NCBI RefSeq assembly: GCF_018919265.1
Contig: NZ_JAHLQO010000001.1
Span: 124,001 to 188,000, forward strand
DNA: 64,000 bases
Direction: 5' to 3'
Origin: Peptoniphilus ovalis
GTDB taxonomy: Bacteria; Bacillota; Clostridia; Tissierellales; Peptoniphilaceae
Position numbers and translations under genes: made by a program. Below the pieces are notes generated by a model. It was not told the DNA's origin and did no database searches. It worked only from the letters and a program-made list of their open reading frames with translations. Positions 8,296 through 16,325 of this stretch are shown here, in pieces. Position 1 is the first letter of the stretch, and every line of letters begins with the position of its first letter.

Positions 8296-9561
8296 TTAAT
8301 ACCATCCTCTAAGTTTCATTGCGTGGTCTATTGATTTAATAGCGTACATGTAAACTCCTTCTCTAGGAACTACATCAAATTCATCACATACGTGGAATAC
8401 GCCTTCAATAGCTTTCATCATGTCAGCTTCTTGTTTTTCTTCAACTTCAGCTTCTGTCCAGTACATTCCGTATTGGTTTTGTACCCATTCATAATAAGAT
8501 ACTAAAACTCCACCTGAGTTAGTTAAGATATCTGGTGTTAGAGGAATTCCTTTTTCAGCAAGAACCTTATCTCCTTCTGGAGTTGTAGGACCATTTGCAG
8601 CTTCACAAACTAGTTTACAGTTAAGTTTTTGAGCAACTTCTCCTGTAATTACATTTTCAAGTGCTGCTGGAATTAAGATATCCCATTCATGTGTCCAGAA
8701 ATCATCAGAAGAGATTTTTTCTGCATTTGGATATCCTAGAAGTGTGTGGTTTTCTTCTTTATATGCTAGAAGGTCTTTAAAGTCTAATCCATTTTCATTG
8801 TATAGAGCGTAGTTTCCTTCTTTTTTGTCCCATTCAGCTACTGCGTAAACTTTTCCGCCTTGTCTTTCAATGTTTTTACAAGTGAAAGATCCAACGTTTC
8901 CGAATCCTTGAACTGCGATTTTAGCGTGAGCAAAGTCTACTCCTTCACGTTTAGCAGCTTCTCTAGCAACTACTGCAACACCAAATCCTGTTGCTTCGTT
9001 TCTTCCTTCAGATCCGCCAAGACCAACTGGTTTACCAGTAAATGTTCCGATGTCTTGTCTATCTCCATTAAGTTTAATGTATTCATCGATAAACCAAGCC
9101 ATAACTTGTCCATTAGTTCCAACGTCTGGAGCTGGGATGTCGATTCTTTCTCCAAGATATTTGTAAAGTCCTCTTACCCAACCTCTTGCAAGTTGTTCTA
9201 ATTCTCTATCAGATAATTCTGATGGATCTACAGCGATACCACCTTTTCCTCCACCGTATGGAAGACCAAGTGCTCCACCTTTGAAAGTCATCCAAAGTGA
9301 AAGAGCTTTAACTTCGTCAAGGTTTACTGCTGGGTGGAATCTAACTCCTCCCTTTGCTGGACCTACAGCTGTTGAGTGAGCTGAACGCCAACCTTTAAAT
9401 GTTTTAACTGAACCATCGTCCATTTTAACTGGAATAGAGATTTCAATTACTCTTTCAGGTTCTTTTAGAATTTCATATACTGCTGGATCGCAGCCTAGTT
9501 TGTCACAAGCAGCCTTTACCTTTTGTTGTGCGGCTACTAATGGATTTAATGTATCTGTCAT
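8296..9561 (-). CDS. gluD: Glutamate dehydrogenase
   Basis: Oxidatively deaminates glutamate to 2-oxoglutarate and ammonia, the entry step of glutamate fermentation in many anaerobic cocci. The 421-residue protein is full length for the hexameric class. It has KGGVRFHP and LPYGGGKGGIAVDP (catalytic Lys) near residue 100, and the Rossmann segment VQGFGNVGSFT near 215. The start is the ATG at 9559-9561 after AAAAGGAGAGTG. A longer reading from 9618 is ruled out because the promoter -10 box lies at 9620-9625, so transcription begins inside that extension. Cofactor preference is not certain from sequence. Confidence 0.95.
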   Translation of the reverse strand: MTDTLNPLVAAQQKVKAACDKLGCDPAVYEILKEPERVIEISIPVKMDDGSVKTFKGWRSAHSTAVGPAKGGVRFHPAVNLDEVKALSLWMTFKGGALGLPYGGGKGGIAVDPSELSDRELEQLARGWVRGLYKYLGERIDIPAPDVGTNGQVMAWFIDEYIKLNGDRQDIGTFTGKPVGLGGSEGRNEATGFGVAVVAREAAKREGVDFAHAKIAVQGFGNVGSFTCKNIERQGGKVYAVAEWDKKEGNYALYNENGLDFKDLLAYKEENHTLLGYPNAEKISSDDFWTHEWDILIPAALENVITGEVAQKLNCKLVCEAANGPTTPEGDKVLAEKGIPLTPDILTNSGGVLVSYYEWVQNQYGMYWTEAEVEEKQEADMMKAIEGVFHVCDEFDVVPREGVYMYAIKSIDHAMKLRGWY

Positions 9562-9619
9562 CTTAAACACTCTCCTTTTCTTATGTACCATTTTTATGAT
9601 AACAATTTCATCTGTCATT

Positions 9620-9648
9620 ATTATATCAAAGACATTTTTTTACTTCAA
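9620..9648 (-). promoter_or_regulatory. Promoter of gluD
   Basis: TTGAAG (9643-9648) is 17 bp from a perfect TATAAT (9620-9625) on the minus strand, placing the transcript start near 9613 and leaving a leader of about 50 nt. Confidence 0.7.
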
Positions 9649-9862
9649 GAGAGATTTATAAGTTTAACTAATTGTTAGATTTTATAAAAATCAATTTTTA
9701 TTTTGTTTTTATTTTAGTAAAATATCTTCATTTCGTAAGTTTTAATAAATAATTATTTAATTTTTGTTATAAAATTATAGTTTTCAGTCAATAAAAAAAT
9801 TTGCAATTTTTATTTTTTGTTTTTACAATTTTAATTGACATCCTTTTCATACATTTTAAAAT

Positions 9863-9890
9863 TTGGAATTATTTGAAAAAGATATATAAT
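9863..9890 (+). promoter_or_regulatory. Promoter of the YitT-family gene
   Basis: TTGGAA (9863-9868) and TATAAT (9885-9890) are 16 bp apart on the plus strand. A second candidate, TTGACA near 9836 with TAAAAT 16 bp on, lies just upstream. The 9649-9862 gap is otherwise very AT-rich and shows no gene. Confidence 0.6.
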
Positions 9891-9919
9891 GGTATAAAAT
9901 AATTAATAGGAGGTGCTTA

Positions 9920-10804
9920 ATGAGTTTTAAAAATCTAGATTTAAGAAGCTGGATTTTTTCCAAGACATTTTTTAGAAAATTAATGTCAGTACTTATTTGT
10001 AATTTAATAGTTGGTTTTTCCATTGTATATATAATTAGGCCTAATGAACTTATTTCAGGTGGTATGACTGGTCTTTCAATACTTATTGCAAACCTAACTG
10101 GTTTTAGTTTACCACTATTGGTATTCTTTCTAAACTTGCCAACTTTTATACTCAGTATAATATTTTTAGATAGAGATTTTACATTCTTCTCAGGTCTTTC
10201 AGTGCTACTTCTTTCTCTATTTATTTCTTTTTATCAAAATTTACTACCAGGATTTCATCTTACTAAGGAGCCAATCCTTGCTTGTTGTTACGGCGGGGTG
10301 TTAAATGGAATTGGTGCAGGTATTGCATTTAGAAGCGGTACATCAACTGGTGGACTTGATATAATAGCTGCAATTTTTAAAAAGAAATTTAATATTTCTG
10401 TTGGCAATGTTTTAATGGGATTTAATTTACTTATTGTATCTTCACTGGGATATTTATATTCCTTTGACAAGGTGCTATTTACTTTAATACTTATGTATAT
10501 TAACTATTCAGTTATAGATAAAATTCAACTTGGCGTTGGAAAGCAAAAGCAAGTGTTTATAATTTCTGAACATAACGAAGAAATGGCTGAGTGCATTCAC
10601 GAGGAAATTGGTCGTGGCTCCACTTTTATAAATGGAGTTACTACTTATAGGAGAAAAAATATCTACATACTTTATGTAGTTTGCTCTTCAAGGCAACTTG
10701 TCAAGGTGAGACAAATTATTCGAGAACACGATCCCGATGCCTTTGTTTCTGTGTCTGATACATCTGAGATATTGGGCAAGGGATTTAAGGAGATTTCTTT
10801 ATAA
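9920..10804 (+). CDS. YitT/YpjC-family membrane protein with DUF2179 tail
   Basis: A 294-residue membrane protein with about five transmembrane segments in the first 200 residues. These include the family motifs RPNELISGGMTGLSI near 40 and RSGTSTGGLDIIAAI near 140. A soluble C-terminal domain follows (residues about 210-285, IGRGSTFINGVTTYRRK), matching the DUF2179 fold found in this family. The molecular function is unknown; transport is often guessed. It starts at an ATG after AGGAGGTG and is monocistronic between its own promoter and a terminator. Confidence 0.9.
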   Translation: MSFKNLDLRSWIFSKTFFRKLMSVLICNLIVGFSIVYIIRPNELISGGMTGLSILIANLTGFSLPLLVFFLNLPTFILSIIFLDRDFTFFSGLSVLLLSLFISFYQNLLPGFHLTKEPILACCYGGVLNGIGAGIAFRSGTSTGGLDIIAAIFKKKFNISVGNVLMGFNLLIVSSLGYLYSFDKVLFTLILMYINYSVIDKIQLGVGKQKQVFIISEHNEEMAECIHEEIGRGSTFINGVTTYRRKNIYILYVVCSSRQLVKVRQIIREHDPDAFVSVSDTSEILGKGFKEISL

Positions 10805-10807
10805 AAA

Positions 10808-10834
10808 TAAAGCAGGTATTAGTACCTGCTTTTC
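10808..10834. terminator. Terminator between converging yitT-like and trxB genes
   Basis: AAGCAGGTA (10810-10818) pairs with TACCTGCTT (10823-10831) around a 4-base loop. T-rich sequence follows on the plus strand and, more weakly, on the minus strand. Confidence 0.8.
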
Positions 10835-11782
10835 TTATGCTTTAAATCCTTCGTAAAGATTTCCTTCTTCTTCGTCTATATATTTTTGTGCGTTCATTGC
10901 TGCTACTGCACCATCTCCTGCCGCATTTACTACTTGGCGTACTGTTTTTTGTCTGATATCTCCTGCTGCAAATACTCCAGGGACATTAGTTCTCATTTCG
11001 CTATCAGTTTTGATATAGCCATCTTCAGTGATTTCAACCTTGTCTTTAAATAAATCAGTTTGTGGAATATATCCGATAAATACAAAAATTCCAAATGGTG
11101 AATCTGATTTTATAGATTTTTCTTCACCAGTCTTAGTATTTTCTAAAATCATTTCATTTACAATTTTATCGCCCTTGATTTCTTTAACCTGGCTATTCCA
11201 GATAAAGTCAATCTTGTCGTTGTTAAATGCTTTTTCTTGTAAATCTTTTGATGCTCTAAGTTCATCTCTTCTGTGAATTATATAAACTTTCTTAGCAAAA
11301 TTAGTAATAAAAATTGCCTCTTGAACAGCAGAGTCTCCACCACCAACTACATATACATCTTCATCTTCATAAAAAGCTGCATCACATGTAGAACAGTAGC
11401 TTACACCTCTTCCCTTGTATTCCTTTTCGCCAGGTGCTCCAATTTCTCTCGGGCTAGCTCCAGTGGCAATGATAACTGTTTTTGCTTCATAATCTTCAAT
11501 ATATCCCTTGATTTTTTTAACTTCGCCATCAAGTTCAACATCAGTAACTTCATCCATTACAATTTTTGCACCAAACTTTTTAGCTTGCTCAGCCATTTTC
11601 TTTCCAAGTTCAGCACCTTCTATACAATCAATTCCTGGATAATTTTCAACATTAGTTGTCTCAGCAATTTGTCCGCCTTCAAGACCTTTTTCTATAATAA
11701 GTGTTTTTTTCTTACTTCTTGCAGCGTAAAGACCTGCAGTTAAACCCGCTGGACCCCCGCCAATGATAATAATATCGTACAT
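10835..11782 (-). CDS. trxB: Thioredoxin reductase
   Basis: Reduces thioredoxin with NADPH through FAD and a redox-active disulfide in the cytosol. The 315-residue protein has the FAD motif GGGPAGLTAG at the N-terminus, the active-site CSTC in VSYCSTCDAAFYED near residue 135, the NAD(P)H motif VVGGGDSAVQEA and the C-terminal FAD signature AAGDIRQKTVRQVVNAAGDG. The start is the ATG at 11780-11782 (MYDIIIIGGG) after TGGAGGGATG; an in-frame ATG 39 bases upstream gives a non-conserved extension. Compare the second homologue at 18098-19033. Confidence 0.95.
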   Translation of the reverse strand: MYDIIIIGGGPAGLTAGLYAARSKKKTLIIEKGLEGGQIAETTNVENYPGIDCIEGAELGKKMAEQAKKFGAKIVMDEVTDVELDGEVKKIKGYIEDYEAKTVIIATGASPREIGAPGEKEYKGRGVSYCSTCDAAFYEDEDVYVVGGGDSAVQEAIFITNFAKKVYIIHRRDELRASKDLQEKAFNNDKIDFIWNSQVKEIKGDKIVNEMILENTKTGEEKSIKSDSPFGIFVFIGYIPQTDLFKDKVEITEDGYIKTDSEMRTNVPGVFAAGDIRQKTVRQVVNAAGDGAVAAMNAQKYIDEEEGNLYEGFKA

Positions 11783-11863
11783 CTCATCCCTCCATCTATT
11801 CATTACTTTAATTATACCCAATTAAAAATTTTTAACATATGATATAATTTAATTGGTGATAAA

Positions 11864-12757
11864 ATGGATTTGAATTTAAATATTTCCTTTTCAAGCTTTG
11901 TAATTACTAATGTTTTAATGATTGTTCTTTCTCTATTTAATTTGAAAGTATTGATAAAAAAGAATAATTTAACTAATAGTAAAGATGTTGATTTAAAATA
12001 TTACGAAAAAAGTTATTTTTATAAGGGTGGAAACTACATATACGACAGTATAATTTCAGTTTTAGTTTCACTTTTTTCAAGAAATAAAATTGATATTAGT
12101 AGAAAAGATTATAAGGCAAGAAATGGCGAGATGAAAACTTCTTATGAAATAAAAAAAATAGACAATAGCGGAATAGATGATTTCGAAGAAAAATTACTGG
12201 ACACTTTATTTTCTTTTTCTGATGGCGAAGTTATTTCAACGAGAGCTTTAAACAATACAAGAAAAACTTCTCCTGATGATTACAACAAACCCTTTAACGA
12301 ACTTATTTATTATCTAGAAGGCAGGATGAAAGACTACGGACTTATTAGTCGTGAGAAAAGTACTTCAAAAAGTGTTTTAAGTTTTGTAATTTTTTCATTT
12401 TTATTTTTAATAGGTGCTGTAACTGTTTATAATGGCCATTATTTTGGAGCTATTAGTATAATTCTTTCAATAATACTCTACGGATTTTTAATAGCAAGCT
12501 TTTCAAAAATGACTGATAGCGGCAAGAAAAAATTGAGAAAACTTGAAAGCTTGGAAGAAAGTCTTAAAAAACTTGATTTAAAAGTAGATAATCCAACACT
12601 TGTCGCAATTGGATTTGGTCTAAAGTATGAAAATATTAAAGAAATTTATAAAAAATCCAGTGAAAATGGAATGGGAATATTTTTTGAAGATGATAAACTT
12701 TTCTACGATACTTTTAAAACAGCATTAGTGGGTAATTTTTTATTAACTAGAAATTAA
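11864..12757 (+). CDS. Predicted membrane protein (DUF2207 C-terminal-like)
   Basis: A 297-residue protein of unknown function. One hydrophobic segment lies at residues about 10-32 and two more at about 168-188 and 192-212. Between the first and second is a charged cytosolic segment rich in lysine, serine and aspartate. The pattern of a short helical hairpin followed by a helix ending VAIGFGLKY recalls the C-terminal part of DUF2207 proteins, but the N-terminal part of that family is missing. It starts at an ATG after GGTGATAAA and stands alone. Confidence 0.65.
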   Translation: MDLNLNISFSSFVITNVLMIVLSLFNLKVLIKKNNLTNSKDVDLKYYEKSYFYKGGNYIYDSIISVLVSLFSRNKIDISRKDYKARNGEMKTSYEIKKIDNSGIDDFEEKLLDTLFSFSDGEVISTRALNNTRKTSPDDYNKPFNELIYYLEGRMKDYGLISREKSTSKSVLSFVIFSFLFLIGAVTVYNGHYFGAISIILSIILYGFLIASFSKMTDSGKKKLRKLESLEESLKKLDLKVDNPTLVAIGFGLKYENIKEIYKKSSENGMGIFFEDDKLFYDTFKTALVGNFLLTRN

Positions 12758-12788
12758 AAAATTGTAGGCATCATGTCTACAATTTTTC
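12755..12788. terminator. Terminator shared by converging genes, overlapping the GNAT stop codon
   Basis: ATTGTAG (12761-12767) pairs with CTACAAT (12777-12783), followed by T-runs on both strands. The TAG stop of the minus-strand GNAT gene (12777-12779) lies inside the stem. Confidence 0.75.
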
Positions 12789-13340
12789 TTTTTCATAATC
12801 AATTTTTATAAGTCCATAAACATTGGCATCCACAATTCCTCTGTTGTTAAAGTCATTTGCCAAAAGTTTTCCCTCAAATTTCAAACCACATTTTTCCATA
12901 ACTCTTCCTGAGGCAGGGTTATTTGGATCAAACTGCGATTCAATTCTATTAACACCGACTTCCTCAAAGAAAAACCTAATAACTTCTCTAAAGGCTTCTG
13001 TGACAATTCCCATATTCCAAAAATTTCTACCGATGCAATAACCCATGTGGACCTTGTCTATTCTCTCATCTAAACTTCCCACAGAAATTGTTCCAATAAC
13101 TTCTCCAATCTCTTTAAACTCAATTGCCCATTGATAGAAATTTTTCTCAGCATAATTATTTATCCACGAATTTATTACATCTTTGCTCTCATCTAGATTT
13201 TTATGAGCCTTCCAAGTTAAAAATTCAGTAACTTTTTCATCGCTCATCCAGTTCTTATAAGCAAATTCAATATCTCTTTCTTCAAACTTTCTTAAAATAA
13301 GTCTGTCTGTCTCTAAACTAGCTGTTCCCTTATTATTCAT
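12777..13340 (-). CDS. GNAT N-acetyltransferase (RimJ/RimL-like)
   Basis: A 187-residue acetyl-CoA-dependent acetyltransferase. It begins with the RimL-type LETDRLILRKFEERDIEFAY, has the acetyl-CoA-binding region around residues 95-125 (MGYCIGRNFWNMGIVTEA), and closes with NPASGRVMEKCGLKFEG. Substrate (ribosomal protein, antibiotic or small molecule) cannot be told. The gene ends inside a terminator and is the last of a polymerase IV, thioesterase, GNAT run, 8 bases after the thioesterase gene. Confidence 0.88.
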   Translation of the reverse strand: MNNKGTASLETDRLILRKFEERDIEFAYKNWMSDEKVTEFLTWKAHKNLDESKDVINSWINNYAEKNFYQWAIEFKEIGEVIGTISVGSLDERIDKVHMGYCIGRNFWNMGIVTEAFREVIRFFFEEVGVNRIESQFDPNNPASGRVMEKCGLKFEGKLLANDFNNRGIVDANVYGLIKIDYEKEKL

Positions 13341-13348
13341 AAATTCCC

Positions 13349-13768
13349 CTAATCAAAAATATTTTCTTCAACTTCTCCAGTATTGTAAAAAGTGAAAGTC
13401 CCCTTGGCAAGAATTTTATTATAACTTGTGTAAGCTGTTGCTTCTACTATTGCTGTTTTTCTACCTTTGTGTATCATCTTCGTCTTCGAGAAAATTTCTT
13501 CTCCCACTGGTACATTTGATATAAAACTAATGCTTGAATTAAGCGTTACAACTTTCATTCCTTCTATAAAACAGAGAAGTCCCGATGCAGTGTCAAGAAG
13601 GGAAAAAAGTTCGCCACCGTGAATCATTCCGTAAATATTCTTTTGATGAGAGCCTGGAACCATTTTTAAAACCAAGTCATCTCCAACTAAGTTTACAAAT
13701 TCCATTGAAGAATATTTTGTAAATTCATTGCTTTCAAATAATTTTTTTACACTTTCAATATTTTCCAT
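13349..13768 (-). CDS. PaaI-like hotdog thioesterase
   Basis: A 139-residue single hotdog domain. MIHGGELFSLLDTASGLL (near residues 48-66) is the central helix, with the HGG-x-D arrangement typical of PaaI/YdiI thioesterases that hydrolyse acyl- or aryl-CoA. It starts at an ATG after GGGGGAAG and sits 14 bases downstream of dinB. The substrate is unknown; phenylacetate catabolism genes are absent. Confidence 0.87.
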   Translation of the reverse strand: MENIESVKKLFESNEFTKYSSMEFVNLVGDDLVLKMVPGSHQKNIYGMIHGGELFSLLDTASGLLCFIEGMKVVTLNSSISFISNVPVGEEIFSKTKMIHKGRKTAIVEATAYTSYNKILAKGTFTFYNTGEVEENIFD

Positions 13769-13782
13769 AAATTTTCTTCCCC

Positions 13783-14817
13783 CTAAAAAAATGAAAGTTG
13801 TCTCTTGTTTAAATCTGTCAAATTTGAAACAGTTAGACCAATTAGTCTAAGCTTTGAGCCTTCATAAGAATCTTCAAAAATTTCAATTGCCTTTTCATAT
13901 ATATCATCTTCTTCAAAAACTGCGAGCTCATAAGTCTTTGACCTGGTCTTAACTTTGAAATTTTCATCTTTCATCTTCAAAGTCAAAGTATAGCCGGCAA
14001 TTTCCTTTATTATTAAATCTTCAGAAATTTCTTCCGCAAAATCTTTTAAATAATTTTCTAAAATTTTTCTAGAACTTGTAATCTCAAAAGTAGATTCAGT
14101 GCCTAGGCTTTTTCGAATAGTTTCTGGTGTGACCTCTCTCTTGTCAATTCCGCGAATCCTGTTGTAAATTTCTTCTCCTGATTTTTTAAACATTCCCATT
14201 AGAAAATCCAGCGGAAGTTCATATAAATCTGCCACAGTATTTATTCCAATATTTCTTAACTTTGCTTCAGACTTTCTGCCAATTCCGTGAATCTTTTTAA
14301 TATCAAGGGGAAGTAGAATATCAGGAATATCAGATTCTTTTATAATTTTTATCCCCTTGGGCTTGTTCCAATCACTGGCAAGCTTTGCCAAAAATTTATT
14401 ATAACTCATGCCACAGCTGACATTTAAACCAGTCTTTTCACGCACCTCATTTTGTAGAACTTTCAAAAAACTCTCATCATAATCTATTCCAGTAACTGCA
14501 AGATAGGACTCATCAATTGAAACTTTTTCAATCTTATTTGAATATCTTTTTAAAACATCAAAAACCTCACGAGACTTTTCTAAGTATCTTGCTCTTCTCA
14601 TGGGCTTAATAATTAAATGATTGCATAGATTTTTTGCCATATACATTGGCATTGCTGAGTGAATACCGTATTTTCTTGCAACATAATTAGCCGTAGTTAC
14701 AACACCATGATTGCTCTTTCCACCTACGACTACTGGTTTACCAATTATGCTTTTGTCATCTAATTCTTCAACTGATGCGTAAAAGGCATCAATGTCAACA
14801 TGAATAATAATTTCCAT
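13783..14817 (-). CDS. dinB: DNA polymerase IV (Y-family translesion polymerase)
   Basis: Low-fidelity polymerase that bypasses DNA damage. The 344-residue protein has the palm residues HVDIDAFYASVEE (Asp8, Asp10) and SIDESYLAVTG (Asp-Glu near 103-104), the helix-hairpin-helix KKIHGIGRKSEAKLRNIGI near 175, and ends with QLSFF, a plausible sliding-clamp-binding peptide. There is no strong ribosome site before the ATG. It heads a three-gene minus-strand run. No LexA-like box was recognised upstream. Confidence 0.94.
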   Translation of the reverse strand: MEIIIHVDIDAFYASVEELDDKSIIGKPVVVGGKSNHGVVTTANYVARKYGIHSAMPMYMAKNLCNHLIIKPMRRARYLEKSREVFDVLKRYSNKIEKVSIDESYLAVTGIDYDESFLKVLQNEVREKTGLNVSCGMSYNKFLAKLASDWNKPKGIKIIKESDIPDILLPLDIKKIHGIGRKSEAKLRNIGINTVADLYELPLDFLMGMFKKSGEEIYNRIRGIDKREVTPETIRKSLGTESTFEITSSRKILENYLKDFAEEISEDLIIKEIAGYTLTLKMKDENFKVKTRSKTYELAVFEEDDIYEKAIEIFEDSYEGSKLRLIGLTVSNLTDLNKRQLSFF

Positions 14818-14896
14818 AAAACATCACAAGATTAGTATATCATATTTAGATTTTAAATAAGCTCTGTATTTGATATAATCAGCTAGAGGTGCTCAA

Positions 14897-15526
14897 TTGA
14901 AAAAAACAGTTTATCTTTATGACTTTGACAATACAGTTGTGGACTGCGAGTCCATAGTAGAGCTTTGGAAATACGCCTACAGAAAGAAAAAACCTATTAG
15001 AAAATCCACAAGAGATTTAATAATAGCTTACTTTAAATCAAATGTAAAAAAAGATTTCAAAATTACAAAAAACGCAATGGTTTCCATACTTAAATATTTC
15101 ACAGATGATGAGATGCGTGAATTTGTAGTTGACTTTTTGTTGCCAAAATTTGTTTTTAAAGAATTCGAAGAAACTTTTGCAACACATGAAGAAGATTCAG
15201 TGAAAATACTTTGCTCAGCATCAGCAACTAATTATTTAAAATATGTAAAAGAAGTCTATGACTTTGATTACATAATTGGAACAGATCTCGATTTAAATTA
15301 CAAACTCCTCTATGAAAACAATAAAAAAGAAGTTAAAGTGGATAATATAAATAATCTGCTGAAAAGAGAGGGAATTGAAATAGACTACACAAGTTCAAGA
15401 GGCTATTCAGATTCCTATAAAGACGATAAATATATGCTTGAGTTGGTGAATTTGAAATATCTTATAAATTCTAAAGTCGTGGAAGAGGGATATGTAAATT
15501 TATTTTGGAGAAGGAAGAGTAAGTAG
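14897..15526 (+). CDS. HAD-superfamily phosphatase (HAD-IB type)
   Basis: A 209-residue haloacid-dehalogenase fold enzyme. Motif I is DFDNTVVDCES (Asp9 nucleophile, Asp11 acid), motif II is CSASATNYLKY near residue 100, and motif IV is SRGYSDSYKDDKYM near 168. This resembles phosphoserine-phosphatase-like HAD-IB enzymes. It uses a TTG start (14897-14899) after GAGGTG; no ATG is available near the conserved start. It is divergent from dinB and followed by a long repeat-rich gap. Substrate unknown. Confidence 0.85.
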   Translation: MKKTVYLYDFDNTVVDCESIVELWKYAYRKKKPIRKSTRDLIIAYFKSNVKKDFKITKNAMVSILKYFTDDEMREFVVDFLLPKFVFKEFEETFATHEEDSVKILCSASATNYLKYVKEVYDFDYIIGTDLDLNYKLLYENNKKEVKVDNINNLLKREGIEIDYTSSRGYSDSYKDDKYMLELVNLKYLINSKVVEEGYVNLFWRRKSK

Positions 15527-15608
15527 GGTAATTTTAAAATAATTTTTAATTATATAGATTAATTTTATTTCTTAAAGAAATTTTCTAAATCAAAACTTTA
15601 AATCCTTA

Positions 15609-15800
15609 TTGGAGGGGCCTTAGGGCGTCGTGTATGCCCTTAGCCCCTCCAAACCACCCCAGAACACCCACGACGTACTGGAGGTCCAAAAAAATCAGTC
15701 ATGCTAAATTTTCAAAACTCGTTCGCTTCGCTCTCTCAAACAATTGAAAATTTTTTACGCATTACTGATTTTTTTGCTTATGAGGCATAGTTGCCTACGT
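15609..15800 (+). repeat. Structured intergenic element, copy A
   Basis: It begins with a GC-rich foldback (15611-15650, GGAGGGGC with GCCCCTCC). Nested stems follow: AATCAGTCATGC (15693) with GCATTACTGATT (15759), then AAATTTTCAA (15706) with TTGAAAATTT (15744). It ends TTGCTTATGAGGCATAGT followed by TGCCTACGT. A second copy lies at 58942-59115 with matching layout but different stem sequences. No reading frame in it is convincing. It may be an RNA gene or a small non-autonomous mobile element. Confidence 0.7.
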
Positions 15801-15817
15801 TACTATTTAATTAGTAA

Positions 15818-15954
15818 GGGACAGTCCCAAGCTAGATTAGGCTTAACTTTAACTAACCAAAATTTATTAAGAAGTGTTATAATAACTCATCATACGGGAC
15901 AGCCTTTATATTTTTTAGGGACTGTCCCTGACTGGTTAAAAAGGGGACTGTCCC
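15818..15954. repeat. Cluster of GGGAC(A/T)GTCCC palindromes
   Basis: Three perfect 11-base palindromes occur at 15818-15828, 15918-15928 and 15944-15954. A fourth is at 16161-16171 and GACAGCCC at 16221. The whole gap 15527-16325 contains no credible gene; short open frames there do not show codon structure. Confidence 0.75.
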
Positions 15955-16020
15955 ATTTTTAATTTCATAAATCGACTTTTGTGAATTAATAATTTAATAA
16001 TATAATTTATTTTTAATTAA

Positions 16021-16138
16021 ATTATTAAAAGCTATGAGCTTTTATTCTTCTTGGGAAGGGGCGGCTAGGCCTTCGGAATTGGCCTCGCCCCTTCCCAATA
16101 AAGAATAAAACCTTTGGTTTAAAATTAATTTTAATAAT
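16021..16138. repeat. Long imperfect palindrome (nested foldback)
   Basis: Outer arms are ATTATTAAAA (16021-16030) and TTTTAATAAT (16129-16138). The middle arms, 16040-16063 and 16086-16110, include GGGAAGGGGCG and CGCCCCTTCCC; the inner arms are AGGCC and GGCCT. The element could fold into one hairpin of about 118 nt on either strand. It resembles the GC-rich foldback that opens the structured element next to it. Confidence 0.75.
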
Positions 16139-16325
16139 CGATAAAATTATTTCTTCAGATGGGACAGTCCCAAAAATCATCCAAGAAGTCTTGCTTGTTA
16201 AAAAGATTTTATTTTTATGCAGACAGCCCTAAAGGGCAGCCTGTTAAAGTCTAACTCTGAAAATTTTTAAACTTATATAAATTTCAAGAGTTATTAATAT
16301 AAAACTTTATTATTTTAAAATATTT

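Noticed and set aside
9562-9618. Longer N-terminus for glutamate dehydrogenase from an upstream ATG
   Set aside because: The TATAAT box at 9620-9625 puts the transcript start inside that extension, and the downstream ATG has a strong ribosome site.
15609-15800. IS200/IS605-type insertion sequence
   Set aside because: There are foldbacks but no transposase or remnant of one in either copy.
15744-15962. A 72-codon plus-strand open frame
   Set aside because: It starts inside the structured repeat and runs through the palindromes; no ribosome site and no recognisable protein.
15600-16260. Possible CRISPR array from repeated short palindromes
   Set aside because: Spacing is irregular, repeats are only 11 bases, orientation varies and no cas gene is near.
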